A stretch of DNA of 64,000 nt from Stenogyne calaminthoides (taxonomy: Eukaryota; Streptophyta; Magnoliopsida; Lamiales; Lamiaceae). The stretch lies in assembly GCA_037126765.1 (NCBI GenBank), contig JBBCBC010000043.1, positions 1,302,001 through 1,366,000 on the forward strand, read 5' to 3'. Shown piece by piece: positions 33,486-43,663 of this stretch (positions are counted from its first letter, which is position 1; each line of letters starts with the position of its first letter). Below the pieces are notes generated by a model that saw only the letters and a program-made list of their open reading frames with translations, did not search any database and was not told the DNA's origin. The position numbers were made by a program, and so were the translations under genes.

Positions 33486-35612
33486 ATGTCTTCAAGGCAA
33501 CCATTTTCGCCAAATCCAAGGCCAAAAACAAGCATAATTTTCCTCGCAATCACAATCGCCGCTTCACTCATAATTCTCTCTGCAATTCTGTATTTTGTAT
33601 ACTACCTCTGGTATTCTTTAATTCGGAGGTCAAGAACCAGCCCCTTTGATGGAGCGTCGCCATTAAACAAGCTTCAAAGATTCAGTTACAGAGAGCTGAA
33701 AAGTGCAACAAATAATTTCAGCAGCTCGAATTCGATAGGCAAAGGGGGTTCGGGCTCTGTTTTCAGGGGAATTTTGAAGGATGGGAAATTGGTGGCTGTG
33801 AAGCTTCTTGATTCGAATTCGTTTCAATGCGAGGTGGAATTTCAGAATGAATTGAAGATTCTTGGTGGGGTAAAGCCTTGCCCTCTTATTGTTTCTTTAT
33901 TGGGTTTTTGTTTAGAAAAAGGGAATAGGCTCCTAGTGTTTGAATATATGCCTAACAGAAGTTTGCAAGAGTCTCTGTTTTTTGATTCGAATAATGGGGT
34001 AAGTAGTAATGATGTGGGGTTGAATTGGGGTAGGAGGTATAGTGTAATTCTTGATATAGCTAAGGCATTAGCTTTCTTGCATCTTGAATGTGAGCCTGCA
34101 ATTATTCATGGTGATGTGAAACCTAGCAATGTGTTGCTTGATTCTGAGTTTAGGGCTAAGCTTTCTGATTTTGGGCTGTCTAGATTGAAAGTTGAGGGTG
34201 AATTTGGGGCTGATTTGTTTAGTCAAGAGTTTGGAAAGAGTCAGGATTTGTGGAAGAGTCAAGATCTTTCGAATTCGAATACGGGGGTGTTGGAAACGCC
34301 GCAGATAGGGACTCCGGTGGAGAGTCATGAGAATGATGAGGTGGATTTTGCAATGGCTTTGCAAGCATCTGCTTCATCTAAGAATAGTTGCAAAGTTTAT
34401 CATAATGTGATGGGGTTAGCTATCAATTCTTTAAATTTCAACTTTAGTAGTAATGGTGGGAATGATGGGGGTAAGAGTAGTGGAAATTTGAAGGGTAAGG
34501 AGTTGTCGGAAAACAAAAATGGTGGGGGGGAATGGAATAAATTTGTGCCTTATGATGATGAGTTGAGCAGTATGGATCATAGTAAGGAGTTGAATTCGAA
34601 AGTTGATGATGGTAATAGGGACAAAAATGTGGGTGCAAAACAATGGGGAAAAGATTGGTGGTGGAGGCAAGATGGTAGTGGTGAATTGTGTAGTAAAGAT
34701 TATGTTATGGAGTGGATCGGGAGTCAAATTTGCCCGTCGGTTAATCCCGATTGGGATGAAGAGAAGGGGGCAATCAAAAGTGAAGAAGTGAATGAGAATC
34801 AAGTGCAAGAAGTTGGAGTTGAGTGTGTTGATAGTGGTGTTAAGAAGGAAGATTCGAAAAGATGGAGGGTTCGTGCGAATAAGCATAGGAAGATGCACGA
34901 ATGGTGGAAAGACGAGCATTTGGAAGAAATTAGCAAGAAGAATAAGAAGTCTTGTAGGCTTCAAGTATGGAGAGACAAACGGTTTTCCAAAGTACCGCAT
35001 TTTGGTTTAGGAAAATGCTTCGAGTTTAGGAGGAGGGGCGAAAAGGATGATGCAGATGATCGGAACGTGGAGTTTAGTTTTAGAAAAGGTTATAGGAAGA
35101 ATTATTCGAATTCTCCTTCAATGTGGAGTGGCGATGTTTTCAGTCGAGAGTTAAGTAGCACGACGAGCATGAGAGGGACGTTGTGTTACGTGGCCCCAGA
35201 ATACGGGGGCTACGGCTATTTAATGGAGAAAGGCGATATTTATAGCTTGGGGGTTTTAATTCTTGTGATCGTCTCAGGGAGGAGGCCGTTGCATGTGCTT
35301 TCTTCGCCAATGAGGCTCGAGAAAGCCAACTTGATAAGCTGGTGTAGGAGCTTGGCTCACTCGGGAAACGTGCTAGAGCTCGTTGATGAACGACTGAGAG
35401 AGGAGTACTGTAAGGTACAAGCGACGCTATGCATCAATTTGGCGCTTGCTTGCTTGCAGAAAATGCCCGAGCTGAGGCCGGATATTCGGGACGTTGTGAA
35501 GATCTTGAAGGGCGAAATGGGAATCCCGGCACTTCCGTTTGAGCTCTCGGCGTCTCCGCCTCCGAGGTGTTATAGCCGATCGAGACAAAGAGGGAAGAGC
35601 AATGTGGATTAG
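33486..35612 (+). CDS. Receptor-like Ser/Thr protein kinase with short N-terminus and split kinase domain
   Basis: This is a single-exon gene of 708 residues. The start ATG follows AAAAAA and is the first in frame. A membrane anchor lies at about residues 15-46 with a very short outer part, then basic RRSR. The kinase domain begins about residue 66 (FSYRELKSATNNF). It has the glycine loop GKGGSGSVF (85-93), the VAVK lysine at 106, HGDVKPSNVLL (catalytic Asp 210) and DFG at 228-230. A hydrophilic insert of about 325 residues follows, rich in Lys, Asp, Asn and Trp, before GTLCYVAPEYGG (564-575) and the C-lobe through RPDIRDVVKILKG. The HGD in place of HRD and the long insert in the activation segment are also seen, as I recall, in Arabidopsis kinases of the At2g45590/At4g25390 type. 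It probably signals at the plasma membrane. Its ligand is unknown. The C-tail is Ser/Arg-rich. Confidence 0.92.
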   Translation: MSSRQPFSPNPRPKTSIIFLAITIAASLIILSAILYFVYYLWYSLIRRSRTSPFDGASPLNKLQRFSYRELKSATNNFSSSNSIGKGGSGSVFRGILKDGKLVAVKLLDSNSFQCEVEFQNELKILGGVKPCPLIVSLLGFCLEKGNRLLVFEYMPNRSLQESLFFDSNNGVSSNDVGLNWGRRYSVILDIAKALAFLHLECEPAIIHGDVKPSNVLLDSEFRAKLSDFGLSRLKVEGEFGADLFSQEFGKSQDLWKSQDLSNSNTGVLETPQIGTPVESHENDEVDFAMALQASASSKNSCKVYHNVMGLAINSLNFNFSSNGGNDGGKSSGNLKGKELSENKNGGGEWNKFVPYDDELSSMDHSKELNSKVDDGNRDKNVGAKQWGKDWWWRQDGSGELCSKDYVMEWIGSQICPSVNPDWDEEKGAIKSEEVNENQVQEVGVECVDSGVKKEDSKRWRVRANKHRKMHEWWKDEHLEEISKKNKKSCRLQVWRDKRFSKVPHFGLGKCFEFRRRGEKDDADDRNVEFSFRKGYRKNYSNSPSMWSGDVFSRELSSTTSMRGTLCYVAPEYGGYGYLMEKGDIYSLGVLILVIVSGRRPLHVLSSPMRLEKANLISWCRSLAHSGNVLELVDERLREEYCKVQATLCINLALACLQKMPELRPDIRDVVKILKGEMGIPALPFELSASPPPRCYSRSRQRGKSNVD

Positions 35613-36712
35613 ATTTTTTGTTTTTTAGAATCTGATTTGAATTAATTGATGTGGTGTATATTGCAGTGTGGATTAATGTAAATTAGGGTTGTTACTGCTT
35701 TTGCTTTTGTTGTGATTCTTGTTTAGGTAAATATATTGGAATCAAATTCTTTTTTCTTGGACAAGAAGATTCGATATTCACACAATTTTTTTCTTTTTAT
35801 AAGGGAGAGATTAAAAATTTTCCCACCCGTGCACTGTTGGCCTTTCAGCCGGACAAATTATAAATCGGGAGATGTGCCAAGTAGTTGAGAGAGAGTCGGC
35901 ATGATCAACACAAAATTGTTTATACAAGAAGTGAGAAATCTTTCAAGTATGATTATTTTACAAGTGAGAAAATGTAAAAGGGACAAGAATTCTGCACAAA
36001 ATTATTTGTACTACAAGTGAAGAAATCTTGCAAGTATGATTAGTTTACAAGTGTGAGAAAATGTAAAAGGGACATGAAACCTGCAAAGGTAATTGAAATA
36101 AGGTCTACTTGAGTAGTTGGACGTATTTAATTTTACAAACAATGGTCCTTCGAATTAAATACTAATATAATTTAACATGTTTGGAATTATTTATGGTTCA
36201 CCTAAATAATACAAATTCGACAAAAACTTGTATGCAATATTGCATCTACCAAATTATATGTAAATCAGTAGTTTAATTGGGCTTTTTTTTTATTTTTCGC
36301 GTCGACCGGTCGTTAGAAAAAAGCAGTTGATTTGGTCTTATGGGCCTTCTTCCTCGCGTCGCCGCTACAGACCAGATTTCTTCTTCTTCCTTGAGGAACT
36401 TCCAAATTCTTTTTCCATCGCCGCAACAAACCATATTTCTTCTTCTTCCTTCCATCGCTCGTGCCCTAATTTCTTGTCCAATTTATTTTTTCTTCGATTC
36501 GTTCTGATCATTGGATGAAACCAGGTCATTCAGTTTGGATTTCGATGTGGATTCTACAAGAATAATAGAGAATATGTGTGTGGTGTTTGGATTACCCCTC
36601 AACACAAAGTGTGTGATGAAATTCAGATCCTTATGCACTCTTTTTTCACGCCGTTCAGAATAAATCTAATGATGAATATTTTTTTTTTCTTTGTCTGTCT
36701 TGATTTTTGTCA
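35613..36712. other. 3' flank of the kinase and AT-rich DNA with a local tandem repeat
   Basis: A degenerate duplication of about 85 bp lies at 35910-35996 and 35997-36076, sharing CAAGTATGATTA and GAGAAAATGTAAAAGGGACA. From 36300 to 36520 a CT-rich stretch with TTCTTCTTCTTCC repeats occurs. No gene is supported, although short open frames exist there. Confidence 0.55.
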
Positions 36713-37365
36713 TGTAGTAACACTATTTTGCTCATATGGTAACACTCTTTTTGTTCATGTAGTAACACATCAAATTGTTCTTTAAATCTGTAATTTTGGA
36801 TTGAGGATTTCTTTTCACGCTTGTACTGGTTTTATTTATGTGGTAACACTCTTTTGCTCATATGGTAACATTCTTTTTGTTCATGTAGTAACACATCAAA
36901 TTGTTCTTTAAATCTGTAATTTTGGACTGAGGATTTCTTTTCACGCTTGTACTGGTTTTATTTATATGGTAACACGTTTTTCTTCATATGGTAACACGTT
37001 TTTCTTCATATGGTAACACTTTTTGTTCATGTAGTAACACATGTTTTTTTAGTAATATGTAACACTGTTCATATATCGTCATAATACTATGTGAATACTC
37101 ATGTGTTACCATGTGACTCATGTTACGTTATGAATATTTATGTGTTACGATATGTTTAATTACGTGTTACGTAAAATATGAAAATTTTCAATATAACAAT
37201 GTAGTAACACTTATATATAGATGTAGTAACACACAAAAAAATGTGTTACGTTATGAATATTTATGTGTTACGATATGTTTAATTACGTGTTACGTAAAAT
37301 ATGAAGTTTTTCAATATAACAATGTAGTAACACTTATATATAGATGTAGTAACACACAAAAAATT
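36713..37365. repeat. GTAACAC/GTGTTAC motif array built from two tandem repeats
   Basis: The heptamer GTAACAC or its complement occurs about 20 times in 650 bp, usually as ATGGTAACAC or GTAGTAACAC. The left part (36730-36975) is two copies of a 126-bp unit. The right part (37123-37366) is two copies of a 122-bp unit that mixes GTGTTACG and GTAACAC. Such dense motif arrays are typical of the subterminal regions of DNA transposons, but no end or target duplication was found. The open frame through the right part is only the repeat read through. Confidence 0.85.
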
Positions 37366-37394
37366 GACAAAAAAAAAATAAAAAAATTATATGT

Positions 37395-37465
37395 TCAATA
37401 GGAATCGAACCTGCGACCAAATACATTAACAACAAACCTGAACCACTAGGCTACAACACATATTT
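37395..37465 (-). repeat. tRNA-like sequence (A and B boxes, minus strand)
   Basis: The minus strand reads TGTAGCCTAGTGGTTCAGG (A box) and, about 25 nt on, GTCGCAGGTTCGATTCCTA (B box). The acceptor and T stems do not pair fully, so it is not an intact tRNA. It may be a SINE head or tRNA pseudogene with polymerase III promoter elements. Confidence 0.5.
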
Positions 37466-37779
37466 GATAAACATATTCTTCTATAAATACATATGCGACT
37501 GCGCCAACCTAAAGCCCACTGTCCGCCCCACCCGCGCTCCCGCCCGCCCAAACCCGCGAATTTTGAAGTATTTTTATCTTATTTATATTATATTGCACAT
37601 AACATTAGTGTGCAATATCTCACACAAGACTTTCTCTACAAATTCTCACACTATTGGGGAACAAAATTATTTTGAATCTACATTTCAAAACCTAACAAAA
37701 CAAATCAGCATTTAAAGGAGAAAAATGTTTTTGAAACAAACGATTGTTTAAATGTTTTTCAATCTTATTAGCTCCTCTT

Positions 37780-37783
<4 letters not shown>

Positions 37784-37820
<37 letters not shown>
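37784..37820. repeat. (AT)n microsatellite
   Basis: A run of about 18 AT units just upstream of the unrecognised ORF at 37.87 kb. The open frame through it is extended only by the repeat. Confidence 0.95.
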
Positions 37821-37824
<4 letters not shown>

Positions 37825-37868
37825 TGTTTGAAAAAACTCTGAATTACAAGGAAGAAACCATAAAGACT

Positions 37869-38949
37869 ATGGAAAAAATGATCCAAAAATTAAATAAAGA
37901 TCTAAATCAAGGTAAGATCAGAGACTCTGCCTCCTGTTCAGAAATTGCAAAAAATACAAAAAATACATTCGAAAAATTCAAGGCAAGATTAATGGATATA
38001 CCATGGATTGGCATTATGAAACAAGTCCTTGATAGAGTTCCAGACCTTGAGCAAATCATCTCTTCAAAAGTGTTCAAAGATTTCCCCAGAACATCTAATT
38101 AATCTACAAAATGAAGTGCTTGAATTAGGTTTCTCTTCGAATTATATGAATAATTCGAGACCTAATTTTAGAATAAAATATACAAGTGTTACTCTAAAAC
38201 AAAGGCTTCTTTTGGCAAAAAAACTAAATATGAGTCAAAACATTGCACAAGTAAAAGACGATGATGGAGTATATCAAAATGATATGCCTGGATTATTTGT
38301 CTTACAAATTGATCTAAATGAAACCGATATGCCAGCTGAAGATATTTTAAATTTTTATCATAATGGTATGATAGATTCTTTAGAGTTCAAATTGACAGAC
38401 AAAATTGAAAATATTCTAAATTGTCTTGGAGAAAAATTACTCCTAATTGCAGGGAATATTGCTTCCCTAGGACCATCGGAAAAAGTGTATTGTAAAATTC
38501 TTGCTAATCTTCCTGAAGTCTCAAAAATTTCTTACCGACCAGCAAGAAAGAGAATTATTATTATAGAAAAATATTCTCTTAAGGAATTGACAGTAAAAGA
38601 GTCATACGAAATAGGAACAGATGGAAATAAAATGAAAATTCAAACTTTTCAACAATCTAAATATATCCAAAGTTTTCCTTGGGATGATTTCCATCTCGTA
38701 CCCGTAGGACATTATTTACAAATTTGGGCTCCTCACAATTGGAAGTTTTTACTACCCTTTTCTAGAGAAAGAGATTCATTGGATTATCAAAGTATATTAA
38801 AAACACTGGTGAACTGTATCTTTTCACTCAGAATTTCTCTCAAGGGGATACAGACAATGAAGATAGTCTCTCAATTGATGAAACACACAGAGACATCTAA
38901 GAACGAAGAAGAGCTGGTTGACACGTGTATTAAAAAACGTCAGCCATGA
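37869..38949 (+). pseudogene. Unrecognised ORF with one frameshift, possible endogenous pararetrovirus gene
   Basis: One frame from an ATG at 37869 to 38102 encodes a Lys/Glu-rich, probably coiled-coil start (MEKMIQKLNKDLNQ). A second frame, overlapping and open to the stop at 38947-38949, continues with about 270 residues including ENILNCLGEKLLLIAG and FPWDDFHLVPVGHYLQ. The two join in sense around 38085-38095, so this looks like one protein of roughly 360 residues broken by a single net frameshift. I do not recognise the family. The position is suggestive: it is followed by a non-coding segment with a TATA-like site and a TGGTATC primer-site-like motif, the order seen after the last gene of caulimovirid genomes. 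A retrotransposon or host gene origin remains possible. The boundaries of the start are uncertain. Confidence 0.45.
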
Positions 38950-39495
38950 CAATCTACACAATAATTTTCAATGTATCTTTTCTTATTTTCTTTGTAGGCC
39001 ACGAATATCTTTTGGCCACTTTTTCTTTTGCTATACAAAACTTTTAGCCTAACTAGATTAGCTATTTTGTTTGATAGTACAAATAGGTTATTTTGTTTGT
39101 ATATATGTAAGGGTTTTTCATTGAAAAAACCACCAACAATCATTTAGAAATAATATATCAAGTGTTCATAGCCATGTCCGCTTAATTTTTCTTTCCGATT
39201 CCTAGAATCTAGTTAACTCCTACCCCTTAGATTTATAATATAACCTTATATTTTGTATATTGAAAAATCCAGAAAATCCAAAAATAGTACATCCTCATCT
39301 CTGTTCTACCGCCGTGTACTCTGTTAATAGGTATTTTCTTCATCCTCTCTTTAAAATTTAGATTCTATCTTTGTTTCTTTCATGTTTGATCTATCTCCTT
39401 GTTTGTTTTATTTTCTTTTTGGTTAATGTGTCTTACCAAAATCTTAAATCTTAAAACACACCCCTCATATAATGGTATCGGAGCTGTAAGATTAT
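38950..39495 (+). other. Non-coding segment with TATA-like and tRNA-Met primer-site-like motifs
   Basis: Downstream of the broken ORF lie TATATATGTAAGG (39101-39113) and, about 360 bp later, AATGGTATCGGAGCTGTAAG (from about 39471). The latter differs by one base from the plant initiator-tRNA primer site TGGTATCAGAGC. In caulimovirids the promoter and primer site occupy the intergenic region in this order. In a Copia element the same motif would directly follow a 5' LTR, but no matching LTR was seen elsewhere in the window. Confidence 0.4.
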
Positions 39496-39733
39496 AACTA
39501 AAATTAAAGAACTCAACTTTATAAAGATTAAAGACTCAGTTATTAGTCCTTTTTTTTTCAAAAAAAAAATATATTATAGCTCAAATGCAAGAACAATAAC
39601 TATCGAGAAGAGCATCCACAACAGTTGAAGACTCGACCCAATAAGGATTTGGAAATGACCCAAACGCTCTAACAAAATGATGAGCCAAAAACCATTGACT
39701 TTTTTGTAGATAAGAAAAATCACGTAATCATTA

Positions 39734-40023
39734 TGCTCCATTTGATGGATGAATTTGAAATCCATGGATTTCACATACAAATCACCACTCTCCAATGAAT
39801 TTATAAATATTTAGATTTGAGAGTCTAGTTTAAAATTGAGGGATTTCAAATTCTCATCAAAACCATGTCATTTGTGAAATCCCTCATCTCTCTACCCCTT
39901 TCCTCTCTCTCCCCCCTTCACTCTCTTCCATTCTCTCTCATCTAAGTATTTGTAAATCCATTGAAGAGTGGTGATTTGTGTGTGAAATCCATGGATTTCA
40001 AATCCATCCATCCAAATGGAGCC
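39734..40023. mobile_element. MITE with 80-bp inverted repeats
   Basis: The left arm TGCTCCATTTGATGGATGAA continues through TTGAAATCCATGGATTTCAC. It pairs over about 80 bp with the right arm, whose opposite strand starts GGCTCCATTTGGATGGATGG. Three-bp flanks TTA and TTG suggest a Tourist/Harbinger-type target duplication. It is 290 bp with a CT-rich loop (39889-39945). Confidence 0.8.
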
Positions 40024-41855
40024 TTGTTTTAGTATAACTTTACAAGTTATATTCATCATCTACACTAGAGTCACCCCAACTATTGATTCTCTCACTCGTC
40101 GATCCACCACTCCCACTATGCAGTCAACGCCACTTTCTCTGATCTGATTTCAGAGGCCTATGTTGTAAAAACATGACACCAAAGAAATGTCTTCACAAGA
40201 CAACACAAATAAGAACAAAATCAAGACTCTTAACTAAAGAGAGAAAATGAAAGACTCTCAACTCTAAAAATAAAATCAGAGGCTCCCAAATAAGGAGAGA
40301 AATTAAAGGCTGCACGATCTGGAAGAGCGGTGAGACGACAACAAAATAATATAATCATCACAAGCAGAAACTACATAGACAACTCGGATCTTAAACCTAC
40401 AAAATTTTTTACCCTTTTTTTTAGCATGCCTATCCGCCGCACATGTTAAAATTTGTGAAAAATTGGCCTAAAAATAAATTTAGTAGTTTATAGCCTAAAA
40501 ATGTGTTAAAAATAATTTGATAGTTTAGGTGAAAAATTAGCAATAATATAGTGGATTTTTTTTAAGGGAAATTATATAGTGGATATAGTGCAATGAAAAA
40601 TATCAACCAAAGATACATTTTAACAAGGCTCAAGTTATAATGAGAGCATTAATTTAGTCGAATATCAAACTAAATTTTGTTAATTAAAATTGAACAATAT
40701 TAATTATATGTAGCCCTTATCATATAGAGACCTAGAGGTGGACGACGTTGCATAAGTGGTGGCTATTGGGCATGAGTTAGAGTATGCCCAAGATTTGGTT
40801 GTTTGTGATATTATGGTGGAATCTGATGTCAAGTTTGTCATTTTTGCTTTTCTCCATCCGAAGTATGATCTCAATTATTAATTTGGGTGATATTGTTCAC
40901 AATATTTTGCTTACAAAAGTGTTTGATCGTGTGTCTTTTTTTTTTGGACTAGAAGATAAGGCAATAGACAATAGTGTTGCTCACTTGCCTTTTACTTTTT
41001 CACAAATAAATCTTATTTTTAATTCATGTGCATTTTAAACTATTCAGGTATGATATGAGTATAATTTAGTGGGTTATAAAAATGTGATGGAATAAATGAA
41101 AGAGACACACTTGCGTGAGACGGAACATAATTTGGACATTAGACACTTTTAACACTTTGGGAGGAGGGTGTTGATTGTACTAGTTTATACACTCCCTCGT
41201 GTATGAAATCGTCTCATACGAGTTTTTATCTAAATAAAATTAGCCAAATAATTCAAATTCATAATATAAACTTGGTTTATGGGAGATCAGTGATTACTCT
41301 TTTTCTTCTAATTCTGCTTTATTTTCATTCCATGTTCTAGACTCTTGTTTAGCTATTATTGAAGCCGATGCTCAGGCTTTGTTATGACAACTGGCAAAAC
41401 TTGAATTCGAGGATGAAGCCAAACAAGTTTAGTTGGATCTTTCTTTAAGATCTATCTGTCACATTTCATGCCTTTATTGTTTAAATTATAGAGTTTAAAC
41501 TAAATTTATCAAGCCCTTATAAACTTAATTACTGGGTTATAATCCAATACACACATATATAATTTACAACTTTTGTTACAACACATTCCTAAAATTTTAA
41601 TTACTTTTTTTATTTTAACAGGAAATTTTTAAAACTACCTGCCATCAACGTAAAGAGAAAAGAAAGTTACGTCACTTCAAATAATAATTATAAATTAAAC
41701 CACAAATCGCATGTAAGATTAATATTTAAAAAAAAATCACATTTTCCAAAATGAGAAGTAAATAAATCAATGATAAAAAAAAAAAAAAAACCTAAAGTAA
41801 TCGCCTTATCCAAAACAACTCACACACTAGGAAACACTACCACACAAACACTATA
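40024..41855. other. AT-rich intergenic region, no gene seen
   Basis: Short open frames (for example 40784-41038) show no recognisable motif. No repeat structure stands out. The stretch ends in the presumed 3' UTR of the minus-strand phytocyanin gene. Confidence 0.5.
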
Positions 41856-42457
41856 CTAGATCCACCCAGATCCAACCCAAACAGAGACAAACACACCCAA
41901 AACAACCGCAGCAAGTCCACCACGCGCCGCCGCAGCAGCAGAAGAGTCGGCCGCCATGGAGGAGCTTGGCGGCGAAGGAAGCGGGTGGACAAGAACGGAG
42001 ACTTTCATACCGGAAAAGCAACCGCCAGTCCCGCAAATGAAATAATACCTCTTGGCCTTATCCAGCAGAATGAAGTCTTTGCCGCTGCTCCAATTGCCCG
42101 TCGCGCCGTCGATCGTGCAGTTATCGTACCCCGTCTCGTTCACTTGGAACACGTTGTACTGGTTTCTCTGGTACCTAAATGCTGAAAACAGAGAGAAATC
42201 GACCCAGTCCATGCAAGAAAATTGACATATAATTATAACAACATTATATTATACGGAGTAGTTTTTAATAAAAGTCTTTAATGACAGGAAAGGAAACGAG
42301 AGTGATTACAGATGAGGTCGCCGACGTAGAAGGTTTGGTTGTTGGCCCAGAGGGTGTAGTTGATGCCGGGGTTCCAGCCCTTGTTGACGCCGACAATGTG
42401 GTCGGTGGCGGCGGCGGAGGAGAGGAGGAGGAGGAGGACGGCGGCGGCGGTGTACAT
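41856..42457 (-). CDS. Early nodulin-like / lamin-like phytocyanin, two exons
   Basis: Exon 1 is 42457-42310 (49 codons plus 1 nt, donor GTAATC). Exon 2 is 42181-41856. The product is 157 residues. A signal peptide (1-18, LLLLLSSAAA) precedes the plastocyanin-like domain: DHIVGVNKGWNPG, YTLWANNQTFYVGDLI, FRYQRNQYNVFQV, GYDNC and YYFICGTGGCFSGMKV. A Pro/Ser/Ala stretch (116-136) and a hydrophobic tail (139-157) suggest a GPI anchor and an outer plasma-membrane location. Cys71 and Cys104 would form the disulfide. The usual copper histidines are replaced (Asn57-Gln58 region and Gly103), so it is unlikely to bind copper, as in the lamin-like/ENODL subgroup. Sites such as NYT, NQT, NET, NCT and NWS could be glycosylated. 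An upstream in-frame ATG at 42598 would add 47 residues before the signal peptide and is rejected. A minus-strand TATATA lies at about 42624-42630. Confidence 0.9.
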
Positions 42458-42999
42458 GATTGGTGGGTGTAATGGCCAATGAGCTAGGGAGGTGGGGGTA
42501 CTATTAAAGTTGTGAGAATTGGATATATTATTATGCTGAATCAACGGTAACATTTTACACAACGGATCCATGGAATTGGAAGGTGTGATGGGTGACATGG
42601 CCCACTTTAATAATTTTATTACTATATATAATATTTAATGAGAATACATATATATATTTCTCACCTACTATGTCGATTGATTTTTATAAGGATTAAATTG
42701 AAAAATTCACCAGCCTTGGTGAATCTTTAATTACTGCATCACGCTGGAAATTAATAACAAAATCATCAATTTTCGTCTCTAATTATGTTGCCACCACTGA
42801 TATTAGATGCACTTTAATGAAGCCATATGATGTCCATAATTTTCATCTCTAATTTTTTTTTTTTTTTAACGTAGGTGGGGTGATTTACTCCACGGGCGAG
42901 GTTACTTGTTCATGTCCAAGATTTAATCCCAACTGCGCCAAGAAAAAGAATAAAAGAAACATCTGATCCACTTGGCTCAGGGCCAATATATCTCAATTA

Positions 43000-43261
43000 C
43001 TCCCTCCGTCCTATTTTTAATTATCCAGTTACTGTAGACACAGTGATTAAAAAAAAGTAGAAGATAATAATATTAAATGGTGTAAAGTGGGTTTGATGGA
43101 GGGAAATAATAATATTAAATAGTGTAAGTGGGTTTGGTGGAGATAAATAATAGTATTAAATAGTATTGAAAGTTATTTTATTTCCTTTTTAGGAAATGAC
43201 CAAACAAAATTAAGACAGGTTATTTACGGAAAGTGGACTATCAAAATTAGGACAGAGAGAT
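43000..43261. mobile_element. Stowaway MITE
   Basis: TA duplications lie at 42998-42999 and 43262-43263. The left end CTCCCTCCGTCCTATTTTTA pairs with the right end TAAAATTAGGACAGAGAGA-like sequence on the opposite strand. It is 262 bp and non-coding, with an internal repeat of AATAATATTAAAT(A/G)GTGTAA. Confidence 0.8.
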
Positions 43262-43401
43262 TAGTATTTAGTAGAGCTCGCTCTTACAATTGGGTCGTTA
43301 TGATTACGAGTTTGATGTGTAATTGTCCAGCCAGTAACGATAATATCTTGTATCAAAACTAGTGGCTCACATTTCTTAAGTAACGTGAAAGAGGACCGAA
43401 A

Positions 43402-43663
43402 TGTTGTAAATAATCTATTTTTGTGGACATTACTTTATGTTAGTATTATTAATAGTTTTATGCCACATGAGTGTTAGGGCTTCAGCCCAATTGTTATTAT
43501 AAATATTTTTTTCATTGTAACGACGTAAAATAGAGAAGACAGAGATCATAGTGAAAACCCTCCTGACTTGGTCGCCCCCAAATGTAGTCTTTCTGGACGA
43601 ACTGGGTAAACAAATCGGTGTTCTTGCTTTTTTTTTTTTACGTTTATTCTATATTTTACAACA
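43402..43663 (+). repeat. 5' LTR of the 43-49 kb Copia
   Basis: 262 bp, starting TGTTGTAAATAATC and ending TTTTACAACA. It includes a TATAAATA box (about 43498) and the transcribed region with AGAGAAGACAGAGATCATA. Confidence 0.85.

Noticed and set aside
34068..35010. Open frames on the opposite strand and in other frames within the kinase gene
   Set aside because: They are shadows of the 708-residue kinase, which has family motifs throughout.
36713..37365. CRISPR-like array
   Set aside because: The repeats are contiguous 122-126 bp tandem units with no unique spacers, in plant nuclear DNA.
37120..37401. A 93-residue frame with an internal amino-acid repeat
   Set aside because: It is the 122-bp DNA repeat read through twice, with no start context or family match.
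37395..37465. Functional tRNA gene
   Set aside because: A and B boxes are present but the acceptor and T stems do not pair, so only a tRNA-like relic is called.
37752..37868. N-terminal extension of the ORF through the (AT)n run
   Set aside because: It encodes an alternating Ile-Tyr stretch from the microsatellite. The ATG at 37869 is more plausible.
42458..42598. Upstream ATG extending the phytocyanin by 47 residues
   Set aside because: The extension would place the signal peptide internally, and the start at 42457 gives a normal secretory N-terminus.
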